From the NCBI GenBank assembly GCA_009760885.1, contig CM019692.1, forward strand, positions 56,596,964 through 56,660,963: a DNA stretch of 64,000 nucleotides, written 5' to 3'. Each line of letters begins with the position of its first letter. Within the stretch, counting starts at the first letter, position 1. The notes under the pieces were generated by a model, which was given only the letters and a program-made list of their open reading frames with translations, was not told where the DNA came from and did no database searches. Shown piece by piece: positions 23,273 to 32,690 of the stretch. Source of the stretch: Achatina immaculata (lineage: Eukaryota > Mollusca > Gastropoda > Stylommatophora > Achatinidae). Made by a program: the position numbers and the translations under genes.

Positions 23273-23639
23273 TAATGACTTGAATGTAACGATCTTTCCT
23301 CCACCAACCACTCACACGAATGGCATTTGGCTGCTTTATAACGAAACTCACTCTCATAATAACGCAATTTTGATTTTCATGTTTGATAGAAAGGTTGCTG
23401 CCTCCTTCACTAAGCTGTTCTTTGATACTGATCCTTGTCACAGAAGCGACATGTTTGCAACTTAAGGGAGATAATTAACAGAGAGAAATAAAGGAATCTA
23501 GAAAATACGCGAATACTTGCAGTGAATTATAGCCCTTGTTTTGTTTGAATGTGGAAGAAAAAGAAACAGAAAGAACAGCACTACCAGACTGAAAAATGAG
23601 TTACGTTGTAGAGCATTAGAGTTCAAAACTGAGATAGAA

Positions 23640-24268
23640 CAGATGAGAGAAGGAGTGAGAGAGAGAGAGAGATGAGGTTATGAGAGAGAGAGATAGATGA
23701 GGTTATAAGAGAGAGAGAGAGAAAGAGAGAGAGATGAGGTTATGAGAGAAAGATGAGGTTATGAGAGAGAGAGAGTGAGAAGGAGAGAGAGATGAGGTTA
23801 TGAGAGAGAGAGAGAGATGAGGTTATGAGAGAGAGAGAGAGAAAGAGACAGATGAGGTTATGAGAGAGACAGATGAGGTTATGAGAGAGAGAAAGAGAGA
23901 GAGATGAGGTTATGAGAGAGAGATGAGGTTATGAGAGAGAGAGAGAAAGAGAGAGATGAGGTTATGAGAGAGACAGATGAGGTTATGAGAGAGAGATGAG
24001 GTTATGAGAGAGAGAGACGATGTTATGAGAGAGACAGATGAGGTTATGAGAGAGAGATGAGGTTATGAGAGAGAGATATGAGGTTATGAGAGAGAGAGAG
24101 AAAAAGAGAGAGAGAGAAAGAGAGATGAGGTTATGAGAGAGAGAAAGAGAAAAAGAGAGAGAGAGAGAGATGAGGTTATGAGAGAGAGAAAGAGAGAGAG
24201 ATGAGGTTATGAGAGAGAGATAAGGTTATGAGAGAGAGAGAGAGGGAGAGAGAGAGAGAGAGAGAGTG
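23640..24268. repeat. GA-rich minisatellite with atgaggttatgagaga unit
   Basis: About 630 bp in which (GA)n blocks of varying length alternate with the 11-bp word tgaggttatga, repeated some 20 times at irregular intervals. The strand asymmetry is extreme: almost pure purine on + apart from the t of the word. Confidence 0.92.
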
Positions 24269-24488
24269 AAACGTTTTCATAACCCCTCCAATTTTTTCTG
24301 ACATTTCCCCCCGAAGTCTGTTCTCCGTATGTTTGTATTTCTTCCTGACAACTCTTCCATATTTTTTCCATGTGATTTCCATACGTTATGTGCGCACATA
24401 ATTTTCCAATGTCTTTTTTCACATTTTTCTGCTTATTTTCTTTCTTTGTAACTTTTTTGCTTCATTTTTTTTTGTACTCCAAGTTACT

Positions 24489-24905
24489 TGAGAATGTATA
24501 AAGAGTGAAAAAAGTGGGAACAGATTTATTAATTAACAAGTACACATTTGTGACGTTTCGGTGTGAGCCTTAATCATACAGAAACATACAGAACGAAGAA
24601 ATGAAGAAAAAAAATAAGAGTATAAATTCACATGAATGCTATGTAAAAAGTAGGAATGGAAAAAAAAACCAGAATAAAATAAAATAAACCTAGCACTTAG
24701 CTGTGACTTGTAAGAGACTGTGTCCAGAAATGAGCATGGGGGAGTGTTGAGATGTTTAAATGGAGACTTGTGGTGGATCGTAAAGGGGAGGAAGGGAGAA
24801 CCGTCGAAAGTGTGACATAACGGTAATCTGTTGAAACCAGAAAACATTAACCGCCCTGTAGTCTGGGACAAGAAAACGACCACTTTCCTCAAAATTATCC
24901 TCACT
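24489..24905 (-). mobile_element. Penelope-like element 3' end, copy 1
   Basis: On the minus strand this runs through catttaaacatctcaacact, cacagctaagtgctagg, acatagcattcatgtgaatt and aaggctcacaccgaaacgtc to ttaattaataaa, which contains an AATAAA signal. The same order of blocks occurs on the + strand in 25290-25363 and 27331-27522, so the two copies are inverted relative to each other. The AAGGCTCACGCCGAAACGT-type motif is common near the 3' end of Penelope-like elements (family knowledge). This copy is uninterrupted and shows the empty state of the rDNA-retroposon target. Confidence 0.7.
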
Positions 24906-25363
24906 CTCCATGAGGATTCACGTGCGAGTCCCGTAATGTGATATGTGACATCGTATGCAAAAAGATGCAGGATAACTTATACTGGTGAAACTGGTCTCGG
25001 AACCCATGCAGAAACATTTCTATGATATCACGCAACATGCTTCAGAAAACCAGTCCCTAGACCGGTCTACCACAACAAACAGCTACAGCATAAACAAACA
25101 CAAAGCCGTGGGAACAAAGCTAAAGAAATGCAAAAACCTCCTCACGGCATCATATTCATGTAAGTACAACCCCTCTCCCCCCAGCTGCAGTCACCTGTTC
25201 CACTTTCTCCCGTCTAGATTACCATTATATCACTCTATGTGCCTCTAAGGCATGACAGGATTACCTTTACCTTACCTTTATCACACATCCCACTCTCCAT
25301 TTAAACACTCTCAACACTCCACCATGCGTATTTCTTGACACACCCAGTCACGCTAAGCGCTCC
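24906..25363 (+). mobile_element. Penelope-like element copy 2, GIY-YIG remnant and 3' part (left piece)
   Basis: At 24912-25010 the + strand encodes GFTCESRNVICDIVCKKM and, after a one-base shift, YTGETGLGTHAETF. This matches the start of a GIY-YIG endonuclease domain as found at the C-terminus of Penelope-like retroelements (F-T-C-x-S-x-N-V-I-Y ... Y-I-G-E-T-G). The open frame 24985-25248 is the out-of-frame remainder. The 3' blocks follow to gctaagcgctcc at 25352-25363, where the element is broken by the rDNA retroposon and continues at 27331. Confidence 0.65.
25352..25363. repeat. target-site duplication, left copy
   Basis: GCTAAGCGCTCC, identical to 27319-27330. The neighbouring bases on each side do not match, so the duplication is exactly 12 bp. 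Confidence 0.85.
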
Positions 25364-25581
25364 TTCTTCTTCTTCTTCTTCGTTCGCTTCTACCACCAAG
25401 ACTGCACTGTGATCCTATTGAATTTACGCCTGTGGTCCTCGTTAGGTCCTGTGGTCTCCTGTGTGGTCCCGAGAGGACTACAAGAGGTTCAGAGTATCGC
25501 AGGGCTTTAGCCTGTATTCTTGGTGGGTCTCTGAAGCGGATTGCGTGACACTGTGGTTTTCATTGCACCAGTTTTATCTAG

Positions 25582-25845
25582 AGTTGGACATTCTCACCGG
25601 AAGACCTCGACGTGTTTAGGATATCAGTACATCCCCGCTGGGTGAGAGGTGGTAGCCCACCCAGGCCAAAGTTGGACTTTCTCACCGGAAAACCTCGACG
25701 TGTTTTGAGATACCCGTGTATCACCGTCGGGTGAGAGGTGGTTGCCCATCCAGTCCAGAGTTGGACTTTCTCACCGGAAAACCTCAGCGTGATTAGGATA
25801 CGCAAACATCCCTATCGGGTGAGAGGTGGTTGCCTATCTAGACTT
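25582..25845. repeat. tandem repeat inside the retroposon, 88-89-bp unit, 3 copies
   Basis: Units start at 25582, 25670 and 25759 with agttggactttctcaccgga and share gggtgagaggtggttgccca. In minus orientation they lie close to the 3' end of the retroposon. Confidence 0.9.
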
Positions 25846-25972
25846 CCCTGGTCCAGTGTCTCCGACTTCAGCATTTTGTGGTCGTGGCCGCTACCCTTCC
25901 TAGTTGTGACCAGGATGGAGCTTTTGTCCAGGAGGACGAATCCTCGCCACTAGTGACTTCCACTCCTGGGCT

Positions 25973-26293
25973 GAGCCGGTTTAGGCATATTAACCCAGTA
26001 TGGGCGTGTTTGGGACGTGACCGACCTCTAGAGAAGAGGTACTGTGACATGCGTAGCCTTCAAGATTCACCCCTGGTGTGAGCCGGTTTAGGCATAATTC
26101 ACCAGTATGGGTGTATATCAGGCGTGACCGACCTATAGAGCGGAGGTGCCATGACATGTCTAGCCATCAAGATCCACCCCTGGTGTGTGCCGGTTTAGGC
26201 AAATTTCACCAATGTAGGTGTATTTCGGACGTGGCCGGCCTCTAGAGCAGAGGCGCCGTGGTATGTGTTAGCTCTCGCAGCGATACTACTGGA
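25973..26293. repeat. tandem repeat inside the retroposon, 107-bp unit, 3 copies plus a degenerate fourth
   Basis: Starts at 25973, 26080 and 26187, exactly 107 bp apart, with gagccggtttaggcat, accagtatgggtgta and cgaccgacctctagag blocks. A degenerate partial unit recurs at 26457-26525 (aagccggttcatgc ... gacgtggccgatctccaga). Confidence 0.9.
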
Positions 26294-26294
26294 C

Positions 26295-26668
26295 ATACCG
26301 ATTAAATTTCACATTATCCTTTCCTTCACCTTTTCACGTCTGCGCCGCACAGCAACCTTTATTTCTTTTCCGCATTTTCTTCCTTGACCGGGAGGAGCTT
26401 CACTCCACGCGCGGCATTTGAAGAGTCTCGCCAGCAGTGTCTTAACCTCTGGGACAAGCCGGTTCATGCTTTTCACCCGATATGACTGCACTCAGGACGT
26501 GGCCGATCTCCAGACCAGAAGTGCCATTATTTGACAGTTTGCTTCGCTTTATCATTTCTACCACCTTTTCCGCAGTGGTGCTGCGTGGCAAACCCATTTG
26601 CACCTTTCTTCATTGGCCGGGAGGAGCACCGCTCCACGCATGGCAGCTGAAGAATCTCGCCAACAACA
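26295..26668. repeat. 229-bp duplication adjoining the 18S junction
   Basis: A ~145-bp block with ttggccgggaggagcaccgc, tccacgc, gcagctgaagaatctcgcca and acaa occurs at about 26535-26668, and in diverged form at about 26305-26445 (229 bp apart, with the degenerate 107-bp unit between). The upper copy abuts the 18S fragment. Confidence 0.75.
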
Positions 26669-26890
26669 GTTTTGAACTAATAAAAGTGCTCTTTCCGCGA
26701 GGGTCGGAGCTTGGTAAGCATGTATTAGCTCTAGAATTGCCACAGTTATCCAAGTAGGATCGTGTCATCTAAGGAACCTCGACTGATTTAATGAGCCATT
26801 TGCGGTTTCACCGTGAGACAGTGTGAACTTAGACATGCATGGCTTAATCTTTGAGACAAGCATATGACTACTGGCAGGATCAACCAGATA
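26669..26890 (-). rRNA. 18S rRNA 5' fragment (~222 nt), truncated
   Basis: The minus strand begins TATCTGGTTGATCCTGCCAG, the universal eukaryotic 18S 5' end (consensus TACCTGGTTGATCC). It continues through CATATGCTTGTCTC, GCATGTCTAAGT, TGGCTCATTAAATCAG, CTACTTGGATAAC and CTAGAGCTAATACATG, ending ATTAGTTCAAAAC. Match to the conserved SSU core is nearly perfect, with C to T at position 3 and a few changes such as GCACTTTTATTAG. It stops where helix 8-10 should continue and never reaches GGTGACTCTGGATAAC. It is therefore a dead fragment, not a functional rRNA gene. Confidence 0.95.
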
Positions 26891-27318
26891 GCTTTCTTCA
26901 CCGAACCTTAGTCGGATATCTACCGACAGACCGACGCGGGGCAAGGGAGACAGCGCTCTGCTCAGAGCGGATCCCTTTCGACTCCGGCGGCGTTTCACTT
27001 CCTTTAACCGGCGGGCGCGGCCGGCGGCTCTCTCTGCTCTAGCGAACGAGAAGAGAGTCCAGCCACCCACAACACAGCACATTACATACTGCAGACCTGA
27101 TACTCTTTGCGAGAGATGGGCCAATTTCGAGACCATCGGTTGACAAAACCGTACTACATCGTTATCACGAACCTGGCTGGCTAGCCGTTTATATGCTTCG
27201 CTCGGCGGACAAACCACTTGCTTCTGCATCGAAACACCTTGACTCTCGCTGTCCGGGAATGGAGCGAAAGCCTGTCTCCCCACGCACGGAACTCGAGAGC
27301 ACTTTTTCGCCAAAAGAA
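26891..27318 (-). other. probable 5' external transcribed spacer of rDNA
   Basis: Directly upstream of the 18S start on the same strand, GC-richer than the surroundings, with GCCGCCGGCCGCGCCCGCCG in its middle. Position and composition fit a 5' ETS; sequence conservation cannot help because ETS evolves fast. A 182-codon open frame across ETS and 18S (27313-26765) is not a gene. Confidence 0.6.
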
Positions 27319-27330
27319 GCTAAGCGCTCC
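27319..27330. repeat. target-site duplication, right copy
   Basis: GCTAAGCGCTCC, matching 25352-25363. Confidence 0.85.
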
Positions 27331-27522
27331 ATTTATTCTAATTTATTCTAATTTATTATAGTTCCACTTTTTACATAGCATTCATGTGAATTTATATTTT
27401 ATCTTCTTTCTCTATTTTTTCGTCCTGTGTGTTTCTGTATGATTAAGGTTCACACCGAAACGTCACAAATGTGTGCTTGTTAATTAATAAAGCTGTTCCT
27501 ACTTTTTCCCTACTTTATACAT
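27331..27522 (+). mobile_element. Penelope-like element copy 2, 3' UTR (right piece)
   Basis: Continues the interrupted element: atttattctaatttattc, acatagcattcatgtgaatt, aaggttcacaccgaaacgtc, then ttaattaataaag with AATAAA. It aligns in order with the reverse complement of 24489-24665. Confidence 0.75.
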
Positions 27523-28230
27523 TTTGTTATCACAGATTTACAGCAGCAGATTCGTATATATTTCTGTACTTAATTGTGTATACTTCTACACGAATTATTT
27601 ATGTGTTACCAAGTTACTAGAGAGTGCGTGACGTCGAAGCTTCAGCCCTCGTTATTTTTCGCACGTTTACGTCGTTGGCCTGCACTTTCTTCATATAACG
27701 CATTTCGTATAACTGGTTTACCGATTTACGAAATCTTAATCTGTCCTCCTTTCATTATTAGCCCTCTCAACCGCAGTCCAGATTCTCGACTGGCGACCAT
27801 CCGGCAGCTGAAAAGGAATATCGTCGGAGGGTATACTTAAAAGAAGTTCGTTGAATAAGTAAATATAAATTCTTGAATCGCTTCCTCAAGTTTACTGCTA
27901 CCTCATACAGAGAATGCTGTCAGAGAAAATTATCGGCCTTTACTAACACTAAGAGCTGTCTTTGAAAATATGACCAGCTTTGTATAGTCTTTTAAATGAT
28001 TCTCAGTGTGTACTAAAGTCTGAGCGGCTCTTTTATTATTATTATTATTATTATTATTACTTTTATTATTCCTGTTTCGTTTTTTCCCTTTCATCGCCAG
28101 ATTCAGGTGTACATGAAACAGAAGCGTACTCAGTCACCGAACACAACACAGACACCTGCTGGTCTCTTTGAGATGAACACTGATTATTTATCACGTTTGA
28201 CCCTTCCTGGCCCCCCCAAAAAAAAACACA
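27523..28230. other. no gene seen
   Basis: (ATT)n at 28034-28060 and (CA)n at 28228-28246. The open frame 27574-27840 has no family resemblance. Confidence 0.4.
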
Positions 28231-28284
28231 CACACACACACACAAAACGTTAATTAGTGTTCGTTGTTAAAATGTGGTAATAGT

Positions 28285-28612
28285 ATCTGTCTGTCTGCCT
28301 GTCTGTCTGTCTTTCTTACTGTCTATCTGTCTGTCTGCCTGTCTGTCTTTCTTACTGTCTATCTGTCTGTCTGTCTGCCTGTCTTTCTTACTGTCTATCT
28401 GTCTGTCTGCCTGTCTGTCTGTCTTTCTTACTGTCTATCTGTCTGTCTGTCTGCCTGTCTGTCTGTCTTTCTTACTGTCTATCTGTCTGTCTGTCTGCCT
28501 GTCTGTCTGTCTTTCTTACTGTCTATCTGTCTGTCTGTCTGTCTGTCTTTCTTACTGTCTATCTGTCTGTCTGTCTGTCTTTCTTATTGTCTATCTGTCT
28601 GTCTGTCGTTTT
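28285..28612. repeat. (CTGT)n with a higher-order pattern
   Basis: Tetranucleotide CTGT tract punctuated regularly by tttcttactgtctat and by single gcct variants. The punctuation recurs every ~48-60 bp, so the tract has grown in larger blocks as well as by slippage. Open frames of ~115 codons here (SVCLSVCLSFLLS-like) are artefacts. Confidence 0.93.
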
Positions 28613-28614
28613 TT

Positions 28615-29545
28615 TTAATCTAGAAGACAACGGAAAACACACAGAAAGTGAGAGAGAAAGAAAGGAAGAAGGAAGAAATATAGTGATTCTTAAGACCACA
28701 CACCCTGTTTATAAGAGCTGGGCGGAAGTAAAGCCAGAAAATCTTGGCACCAGAAATTTCAGACCCCCCTATGAATCAGACTTTTCAAAAACCCACAACC
28801 TCTTTTTTCAATTTAGGGGACTTTTGTAACTGATTATGACTTCATAGCCGATTAGGTTTATAATGCTGATGAAACAGAGGTTTACTGGAAGGGAAAAAAA
28901 AGGTAAAGGCAGATGAAAAACAAGGAAAAAAGATGTGTTTATTTTTTTTTAAATCTCCATTTAGCCATATATACATTTGCATTTTACCTTTATTTAAATT
29001 TACATTTAATAGAGATTATTTGTGTATTTTCTTAAACGGGAGTGATTAATGGTCTTTATTATGGTTTCTAATATACTTTTAATATTTTCTAACATATGTC
29101 CCGAGATCAGTGGTAGTACTTCGCGTATTTTTGAATATACTGGATATGGAAGGGTCTGGAGTTATTTATTGTGTTCTAGTTTCTCTACGTAACTCTCTAA
29201 CTATCTATACCCTACGAGGCTTGGTGTTATCTTCATGTTCTGCAAGTATAATAAAACCAATATTAGATACCTATTTTCCTGCCCCTGTACCTCATATTAG
29301 ACACCTCCTATAATTTATTTCCTCTACTCTCTTTCCCCATTTCTCATCCCATATTTCCAGTCAACCCAAGTTTCTTTCGTCCCTTAACCATTTCCGCTCT
29401 CATTCTCTCCTTAGCAGCACAGGCAACTTCGCTAAGCAGTTACACAAATAACAAAATCCATAGTTTAATATGTGACGAATCTTGACAAAGTGACATCAAA
29501 TCAGCGATTCAAATCTGTAAATGCTATCAAGCATTCAAGCATAGT
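28615..29545. other. no gene seen
   Basis: AT-rich intergenic sequence with several poly-T and poly-A runs. Confidence 0.4.
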
Positions 29546-29551
29546 TAAAAG

Positions 29552-29687
29552 GCACATGGGGCTTTCGCAAGGGTTCTCCCACAAACACCTGTCTTTTGAC
29601 TTCTTTTCTACTGTTGCCAAGGTGAGCCCTCTATTGCTCAACATCCTCTCTGTTGTTGTTCTCAATGTCTCCTTTGGTCTACCCTTA

Positions 29688-29693
<6 letters not shown>
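29552..29693 (-). mobile_element. L-B LINE fragment, copy 2
   Basis: 140 bp matching the minus-strand C-terminal codons of L-B (GRPKETLRTTTERMLSNRGL-type). Unlike other copies it has a (CT)n tract at its 5' side (29692-29722) and lacks the tail at its 3' side, so both ends are atypical. No target-site duplication was seen. Confidence 0.75.
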
Positions 29694-29725
<32 letters not shown>

Positions 29726-30028
29726 ATATATTACCCATGTTAAACGTAACAGCGTCTGCTTGACTTATCTCCACCTACTCTGCTTAGATATTCTTTTGTA
29801 TGGCCGGTTGTTTACTCAATACTCATAATCGGCATCGCACTCTTTTTGCCAGCTCCATCAAATATATTTATTTCTCATAGCGGTATGTCTGTACTCACCT
29901 GTCATATCTGTCACCTATCACTCACTTGTAATGTTTAGTTTCACACTCTTTAGTCACGTCCGATATATATATATGTGTGTGTGTATGTGTGTGTGTATAT
30001 ACATATATATCATAGTAATCAGTGTACT

Positions 30029-30065
<37 letters not shown>

Positions 30066-30196
30066 GAACCTTAAGTGCCCAGGGCACATGGGGCTTCCGC
30101 AAAGGTTTTCCACAAATGCCTGTCCTTCGCTTTTTTTTCTTCTCTTGCCCAGGTGAGCCCTCTATTGCTCAACATCCTTTCTGTTGTTCTTCTCCC
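30029..30196 (-). mobile_element. L-B LINE 3' end, copy 3, with short TSD
   Basis: (CT)n (the 3' GA tail) at 30029-30065, followed by the last ~130 bp of L-B. TGTACT occurs at 30023-30028 and 30197-30202, a possible 6-bp target-site duplication. This is the most severely 5'-truncated copy. Confidence 0.8.
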
Positions 30197-30202
30197 TGTA
30201 CT

Positions 30203-30825
30203 AGGTGCACATTAATCAGTCTCGACATTTCTGTATTGGTACACTCATCTCTTTTGTACTTCTGTATATACTCTCTCCACTTTATATACTTTCTCCACTT
30301 TATGTCTTCTTCATTTTATCTGTATTAAATGTGCTTTCTCGTCACTAAGCTACACATTATATATACAACAAATATAATGAAACTCAAATGCTCTTTAACA
30401 ATTCGAACGTTAAAACACATACATACATGTACTCACGTGAGTCAATGGGGCAATGAGATCATAGCTTTTTACATGCAACATCGTGTTTAAAACAAATCAC
30501 ATGTTTCTACTTACACAGGTTTTGATTTTACTGAAAACTTCAACACTGGTCCACGAACGAGAACATTTTGTCATCCAAGAGCTACTCATTATCAGCGATA
30601 GACTGTCACCCATTTCAGTCCATCATTCTACCCAAGACTGCTGAAACCTAGCCTGCTTGAGCCTCATAAACTATGCACCCCGGAATTTTCCATTTCTAGA
30701 ATAAAAGCCGATTGGTCATGACGTGATGTGACCAACAGCCTTGGCCTAGAATAACACGTTTGGTCATTAAACTGTCAACGTGACAAAAATACTCCCTACA
30801 ATAGAACTATTTTGCCTTGAAGACA
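30203..30825. other. no gene seen
   Basis: No recognised coding or repeat content. Confidence 0.4.
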
Positions 30826-30829
30826 CTTA

Positions 30830-31045
30830 GGAGATATAATGTTAGTGTCCACATTTTCCTTGACCTGTAGGGACATTAGAGGGTAGCGTGAATAGCATTA
30901 CATCTGCCCAGCTTTCCTTCCCCAGCTCCATACGAAGTCATGTAACCCTTTTTACAGCTGACTGTGATTCCTCCGACCGGATTAGAACCATCAACCTTCG
31001 ATAGTGCACTAAAGACTTCAGCTCTCCGGAGGAGGCTCGGGGTGG
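30830..31045 (-). mobile_element. S-H tRNA-headed SINE, copy 1
   Basis: The minus strand begins with an A-box-like gctgaagtctttagtgcac and a B-box-like ggttctaatcc, then the family body (gctgtaaaaaggg, ggaaggaaagctggg). It ends with caaggaaaatgtggacacta at 30849-30868. The same body occurs at 45270-45480, 52572-52828 and 55757-55860. Confidence 0.7.
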
Positions 31046-31059
31046 GGATGGGGTGGGAG

Positions 31060-32440
31060 AGATGACATTCTGACATGGTGAAACAGGTGCATGGAGCAAA
31101 AAAAGGTTGAGAACCATCGGACTTGAGTGACCAAGACCAAAAAAGAAAAGGATTGCCCGAGATTTGTTAGACTGACTTTGTGGGAAATGGAAACCACAGG
31201 GATCGATGGCTACATTTGCGTTAGTGGCGGGTCCAAGCTTTGCTAACAGACCGCAGTGAAGCACGGACAGTTCGTGGATCTAGTGAGATCTTCAGTTTCC
31301 TGTGGAACGTAATCCGCTATCAAAGCCTGAAGTACATGTATCATTTCCTTGTAATATCAGCCGTTCTTCCGGAGTTTTCTTAGTTCTCTGAGTTTCTCCC
31401 AGTTTCTTGTGACATTTCACTTATTTTACAGTTTCTTTCTGTGTACTGAGAAGTTTCCTTCCCTTTTCATTTTTTTTTTTACTCTTTTTTAAAATCATTT
31501 ATATTCTTTTGTTATCCTTCCTTCCTTCTTTCCTTTCCCTTCCTTCGTTTCTCTTCCTTCCTTCCCCTTCGTGCCTTCCTTCCTTTCCTCCTTTTTTCAC
31601 TTAGCCTCTTTTCCCTTTTACCATTTATTTTCTCCAATGTTTCCTTTCTTTCTGCAGTTTTTGGAGCCTTTTCCTAATTTCTCTCAAGTGTTTCAAAAAT
31701 GTTTGTCTTAAACGTCCTAATTTCTCTCTCAGTTCAGATTTTCCCGCGGTTTCTTTCTTATTTTTTTCTACAGTTTCTTCCGTCCTTTGAAATGTCGAAT
31801 GTTTTATTTTTTTTTACTCTCGAGCTCTAAAAATGTTTTCCATCAATTTACATCAACATTGCTAATGTTTTTTTTTAACTTCCTTCCGGAACTTTTCGTA
31901 TCCTTTTCCTCTGCTTTCTATTCTGATGCTTTTCTATGTTTTTAATGATCTTAAATTACACATATTTTTTTCGCGAACTATTTAATCTCTGTTCTTAGTG
32001 TTTATATGCGGGTGTTGCTCTTTCTTTCTCCTGGCTCCCTCATGCGTTTTTGTGTTGTTTTATATTTCCACTGACACATCTGTTTATCTTATATTATCCA
32101 CCTGTTATCAAGGACGAATCCTATTTATCCTGCTTTTACTTCTGATAACTTTCTTGCAATTTTTAATTGTGGTCCTCTCAGTTAAATAAACATATTCTTA
32201 CGAACTTTCAATAGCCAAAGAAACGTAATTGGTGATGTCCTAATTTTTTTTATTCAAACAGGGACAAGAGTTGAGTCCCTTAGCGTCCGGATTAACGTGA
32301 GACTTAAAATCTAATATTATTTTTCATATAAAACTTTCGTAAAGACCGAGATTATATAAACTGATTTTAGAGAAAACGTTGGCTAAAAAGCAGGAAAGTG
32401 TATTGAAGGGAAGTAGTAAATTGAGAAAAGATGATTAAAC
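31060..32440. other. T-rich sequence, no gene seen
   Basis: Pyrimidine-rich on the + strand from 31360 to 32000, with many ttccttcc and ttttctt motifs. A short open frame at 31998-32189 is hydrophobic but shows no family resemblance. Confidence 0.45.
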
Positions 32441-32446
32441 AGAGAA

Positions 32447-32690
32447 AACTTAAATATTTTGGACACATTAAACGTCATGAGAATTTAGAGAAGACCGTCT
32501 TGAAAGGGTGTATAATGGGGAAAAAAGAGAGGAAGACCAAGGCAAAGATGGCTGCAGGACATCGTGGATAGTCTGCAAATGGACGCATCAGCAGCAGGGC
32601 ATCTTGCTTACATCCGAGAGGCCTACAGGAGAGCTGTTAGGCAAAGCTCCGCAAGGGACATGCAAATGCAAAAAAAAAAAAGAGTAAATT
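32447..32690 (+). mobile_element. L-C LINE 3' end
   Basis: Reads LKYFGHIKRHENLEKTVLKG then CIMGKKE, GHLAYIREAYRRAV-type and ends acatgcaaatgc followed by A-rich tail at 32670-32682. The longest plus-strand L-C copy. It shows that the tail can be poly-A-like as well as (ATGA)n. Confidence 0.8.

Larger units (their letters stand above)
25364..27318 (-). mobile_element. rDNA-derived retroposon: 5' ETS-like leader, 18S 5' end, tandem repeats, (GAA)6 tail
   Basis: A 1,955-bp insertion in a Penelope-like element, bounded by a perfect 12-bp target-site duplication. In minus orientation it starts TTCTTTTGGCGAAAAAGTGC (27318 down). A GC-richer leader of ~428 bp follows, then the first ~222 nt of 18S rRNA (26890-26669). 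Next come ~1.29 kb of noncoding sequence with three kinds of tandem unit, and it ends with (GAA)6 at 25381-25364. No RT or other protein domain was found. The polarity, 3' simple-repeat tail and target duplication indicate LINE-driven retrotransposition of an RNA that began in or near the rRNA transcription unit. A template made by a rearranged rDNA unit is the alternative. Confidence 0.75.

Noticed and set aside
26669..26890. Functional rRNA gene or start of an rDNA array
   Set aside because: Only ~222 nt of 18S is present and the flanks are a target-site duplication inside another repeat, so it is a retroposed fragment.
26765..27313. 182-codon minus-strand open frame
   Set aside because: Runs across the 5' ETS-like leader and the conserved 18S rRNA 5' end, so it is not protein-coding.
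25364..27318. R2/R7/R8-type LINE inserted in rDNA
   Set aside because: No RT or endonuclease coding is visible, and as far as I know the rDNA-specific elements do not target a site ~222 nt into 18S. The rDNA part is internal to the insertion rather than surrounding it.
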